A stretch of DNA of 64,000 nucleotides. Source: Afipia sp. OHSU_II-C1 (GTDB lineage: Bacteria > Pseudomonadota > Alphaproteobacteria > Rhizobiales > Xanthobacteraceae). Shown piece by piece: positions 61,526 through 64,000 of this stretch. A program made the position numbers and the translations under genes. The DNA lies in the NCBI RefSeq assembly GCF_000497575.1, contig NZ_APJI01000025.1, positions 16,202 to 80,201 on the forward strand, given 5' to 3'. The notes beneath the pieces are model-generated. The model made no database searches. It was not told where the DNA came from and saw only the letters and a program-made list of their open reading frames with translations. Each line of letters opens with the position of its first letter. Positions within the stretch are counted from its first letter, which is position 1.

Positions 61526-62760
61526 TTGACCGCCACCGATCCTGCGCCGTCCGAAATGTTCGAGACAATTATCAATCTGAAGCCGAAGGAGGAATGGCGG
61601 CCCGGCGTGACCATCGACAGCCTGACCGCCGAGATGGATCGCGCGCTGCAATTCCCCGGCGTCTCTAACGCCTGGACCATGCCGATCAAGGCGTGCATCG
61701 ACATGCTGTCGACCGGCATCCGAACGCCGGTCGGAGTCAAGGTGATCGGCACCGATCTGGCTGAGATCGACAAGCTGGCCAAGCAGATTGAGCAGGTTTT
61801 GAAGACTGTGCCTGGGACATCGTCGGCGTACGCCGAGCGTCGGATAGGCGGATATTATCTCGATATCACACCAGACCGGGCTGCTTTGGCGCGCTACGGC
61901 ATCATGATTCAGGACGTCCACGACGTGATCGGGACCGCGCTTGACGGCCAGACCGTGACCACAACGGTGGAGGGACGGCAACGCTTTAGCGTTAACATGC
62001 GATACTTGCGCGATTTGCGCGACAGTCCGCAGGCTATCGCCAACGATGTTCTGGTGCCGATGCCGGCCGGCGGCGCGGTACCCCTCGGGGAGGTCGCCAA
62101 GGTTGCGCCGTCGCGCGGCCCGACATCGATCCGCACCGAGAACGGGCAATTGGCCGTCTATATCTATGTCGATATCCACGACCGCGACCTTGGCGGCTAC
62201 GTGTCGGATGCCCAGCAGGCGGTGAACGCGAGCATCCAATTCCCGCCGGGATCCTATGTGGTGTGGAGCGGGCAATTCGAATATCTCGAGCGCGCGACCG
62301 CTCGCCTGAAGATGGTGGTGCCGGTAACGCTGCTGATCATTTTTCTTCTGCTGTACCTTAACTTCCGCTCGGTCACGGATACGATGATCGTCATGTTGTC
62401 GCTGTCATTCGCGCTGGTCGGCGGAATCTGGCTCATGTGATGGCTGGGCTTCAATTTGTCGGTGGCGGTCGTTGTCGGTTTCATCGCGCTGGCGGGCGTC
62501 GCCGCCGAAACCGGGGTCGTGATGCTGATCTACCTCAACCAGGCGTTGGCTGAGATCAAAGCGCGGCGTGATGCGGAGGGCCGCGAGATGACCCAACACG
62601 ATCTCTACACCGCCGTCATGGAAGGCGCGGTGGAACGGGTGCGACCGAAAATGATGACGGTCGTGGCCATCATGGCGGGGCTGCTGCCGATCATGTGGAG
62701 CACTGGCACCCGCTCCGAGATCATGCAGCGCATCGCCGTGCCGATGATCGGCGGCATGAG
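61526..62760 (+). pseudogene. cusA-type heavy-metal RND efflux pump, central fragment with an in-frame stop
   Basis: About 410 codons match the central part of CusA/CzcA pumps: INLKPKEEWRPGVTIDSL, NAWTMPIKACIDMLSTGIRT, MPAGGAVPLGEVAKV and YLNFRSVTDTMIVMLS. At 62438 the frame hits TGA and continues in the same frame as WLGFNLSVAVVVGFIALAGV, where functional pumps have a second Trp (TGG) at the stop. The N-terminal 400 or more residues and the C-terminus are lost. The right end runs into the dispersed repeat near 62760. Copper or silver export is no longer possible from this gene. Confidence 0.85.
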
Positions 62761-62784
62761 GGGATTCGCTGTTCCCGCTGTAGA

Positions 62785-63045
62785 ATTCCCTGATCTCTAA
62801 GATTTATTCCCTGTTAGTTTGGTTAGGGAATTCTCAAAAATCATTGCGGCACAGCGGTTTCAGCTTTAAGAGTCGCCTGCTCGAGCAGGGAAATCGCAGA
62901 TTTCCCTGTAAAATTCCCTGTTAGCAGGGAATTCAAGCTGAGACGGGTGCGATCACCACTGCGTCACCAGCCAGCCAGTCCGGATTTCAGAGAATTTCTT
63001 TTCTAAGCGTGAGAAAGGCCCGCCAATAGCGGGCTTTTTATAGGC
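62785..63045 (+). repeat. dispersed repeat, copy 2
   Basis: Same element as at 22930-23215. TTCCCTG words lie at 62785-62840, then AATCGCAGATTTCCCTG at 62892, the palindromic TTCCCTGTTAGCAGGGAA, the ACTGCGTCACCAGCCAGCCA block, and a terminal hairpin. It touches the broken end of the cusA remnant, so it may have inserted there or guided a deletion. No protein is supported inside. Confidence 0.75.
63018..63040 (+). terminator. hairpin terminator at the end of repeat copy 2
   Basis: GCCCGC and GCGGGC pair around a five-base loop (CAATA) and are followed by TTTTTA. It has the form of a good rho-independent terminator and is part of the repeat. Confidence 0.6.
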
Positions 63046-63261
63046 GTTGATTCTCTACGGAAGTCGGAATCGAACCGTCACCTTCCGAAATTAGCCGGCT
63101 TTCTCTGGCAAATCATTGAATAATTCCCGTTTTCAAGAGTCGCGTGCAAGAGACCGGAGAATAAAACCACTGCGTGGTCGCCGCGCAGTCGTGTTAGCTC
63201 CGATATGGAGCAACTGATCTGATCGATTGTTATCGTAGCATTCCAGCAAGAGCGCAGCGAC
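63046..63261. other. stretch downstream of the TetR gene without a gene
   Basis: About 215 bases with short frames only. No feature beyond the end of the repeat is seen. Confidence 0.4.
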
Positions 63262-63906
63262 CTACGCGGGTTTATCGACGCCTGTTCGAAGCATGACCAA
63301 AATCTGCTTTGCGATCGATGCCGGCGTATCGCGATCCTTCTTGTACCAGAACAACGACCAAGAGAGCGCACCAATCAACGTGAGGCGCAGGTAGCGCTTG
63401 TCGACCTTGGGACGCAGCGGGAGTTCCTCGATCAGATCCGTGAAGATCTTTTCGTATTCATCGCGCAGGGAAATGACCCTAGCCTTGATGCTTTCCGGAT
63501 AGTGCCAGGGAGGCATCACGAACAGGACCTGATTTGCGCGCCGCCAGTCGAGCAGACCGGTAATATGCGCAATGCAAGCTGTTTCCATCCGCTGCCAGGG
63601 ATCGGTTTTCAGGGCGATGGCATCGGTCACGCGGTTGAGCAGTTCCACTCCGCCTTTCTCCCAGACGGCCCAGAGCAACTCTTCCTTCGAGTCGAAATGA
63701 TAGTACATCGACGCGGGCTGCATTTCGGCGGCGGCCGCGATGTCGCGCATCGACGCTCCGTCGAATCCCTGCTTGTTAAAGAGCGCCTCGGCGACAGAAA
63801 TTATTCTCTCCCGCGCCTGCTCGCCCTTTGTCAGCTTCTGCTTTTCACCTGGCATCTTGTTGCTCGGTTTGGCTTTTTTGGCCTTGGCCAGTGTCGTCGA
63901 CGCCAT
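63262..63906 (-). CDS. TetR-family transcriptional regulator
   Basis: A 214-residue repressor. A basic N-terminal tail of about 25 residues precedes the helix-turn-helix (ARERIISVAEALFNKQGFDG, then SMRDIAAAAEMQPASMYYHF and DSKEELLWAVW). The C-terminal domain resembles the TetR_C family of fatty-acid or aromatic catabolism regulators (ALSWSLFWYKKDRDTPASIA). The gene is transcribed away from the right edge of the window; a divergent target gene likely starts just outside, and two operator-like repeats lie in front of it. Confidence 0.87.
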   Translation of the reverse strand: MASTTLAKAKKAKPSNKMPGEKQKLTKGEQARERIISVAEALFNKQGFDGASMRDIAAAAEMQPASMYYHFDSKEELLWAVWEKGGVELLNRVTDAIALKTDPWQRMETACIAHITGLLDWRRANQVLFVMPPWHYPESIKARVISLRDEYEKIFTDLIEELPLRPKVDKRYLRLTLIGALSWSLFWYKKDRDTPASIAKQILVMLRTGVDKPA

Positions 63907-63936
63907 TGAGGAACCCTTCTTCTTAGTGCTTGATTT

Positions 63937-63983
63937 TCTAACGATCGTTCGATAATAAAAAATCTAACACTCGTTCGATAATA
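63937..63983. promoter_or_regulatory. two operator-like repeats before the TetR gene
   Basis: TCTAACGATCGTTCGATAATA (63937-63957, shown in part) and the near copy at 63963-63983 begin 26 bases apart. The first contains the perfect palindrome AACGATCGTT, the second AACACTCGTT. The position immediately upstream of the regulator's start, and the half-site design, fit TetR autoregulation and control of a gene beyond the window. Confidence 0.65.
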
Positions 63984-64000
63984 ATAGTAACTTCAGATGA

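Noticed and set aside
1..64000. tRNA or rRNA genes
   Set aside because: No cloverleaf with a CCA-type end, GGTTCGAATCC-like T-arm pair or rRNA core sequence was noticed on either strand by eye. A covariance search could still find one.

Overview
The window looks like an alphaproteobacterial chromosome segment, most likely from the Bradyrhizobium/Afipia/Rhodopseudomonas/Nitrobacter group. This is an inference from gene content: DUF5681, DUF2924 and DUF3489 proteins, a Liv-type transporter followed by two acyl-CoA ligases, a methylmalonate-semialdehyde dehydrogenase, and fragments of CusA and PrpB. No rRNA or tRNA gene was seen. The region is a mosaic of catabolic operons, prophage debris, decayed genes and a dense conflict/immunity island.

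Layout. 1-2.1 kb: the end of a phage-type module (ParB-linked DNA methylase, two DUF5681 proteins) and a transposase scrap. 3.1-9.9 kb: a LysR regulator and a complete succinate dehydrogenase/fumarate reductase-like complex (B, C, D, A), a two-subunit class I fumarase and an amidohydrolase-like protein. 11-15.7 kb: a nitrate/sulfonate/taurine-type ABC transporter, a nitrilase and a flavin reductase-like protein, with a decayed second nitrilase behind them. 16.6-22.6 kb: a LysR/YeiH divergent pair, a decayed mmsA copy, a group II intron 3' remnant, and an intact mmsA with its divergent LysR. 23.7-26.2 kb: a large membrane patatin-like protein.

26.5-38.7 kb is the most interesting part. It holds (i) a five-gene operon combining a TIR-like protein with Nmad2, a thymidylate-synthase-like protein fused to an Nmad1-like domain, a TylF-like methyltransferase and a protein related to the helical domain of 5-hmdU DNA kinase, which reads as a DNA pyrimidine hypermodification system; (ii) a minus-strand operon of a 61-residue peptide, an MvdC/MvdD-type ATP-grasp ligase, a membrane protein and a TIR protein, which reads as a graspetide (RiPP) system with an immune-type effector; and (iii) a divergent plus-strand operon with two TIR proteins, two ThsB-like TIR proteins and one SLOG protein, a Thoeris-like NAD-signalling arrangement without a recognisable ThsA. 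The TIR proteins of (ii) and (iii) are clear paralogues. A PIN-like protein follows.

38.9-47.3 kb is mobile-element material: a large serine recombinase with DUF2924/DUF3489 partners, a small Xre regulator, an exported protein, and a minus-strand terminase large subunit, DUF5681 and ParB-methylase module that mirrors the module at the left edge. 47.7-48.9 kb contains broken genes: an IS3-type orfA piece fused to a response regulator/adenylate cyclase remnant, and a prpB scrap. 49-52.6 kb: a GntR regulator divergent from a fatty acid hydroxylase operon with a striking 32-bp palindrome between them. 52.8-61.2 kb: a branched-chain amino acid-type ABC transporter (all five parts) followed by two acyl-CoA ligases. 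61.2-64 kb: a transposase tail, a truncated cusA pseudogene with an in-frame stop, a dispersed repeat whose other copy lies 40 kb away, and a TetR regulator with two operator-like repeats in front of it.
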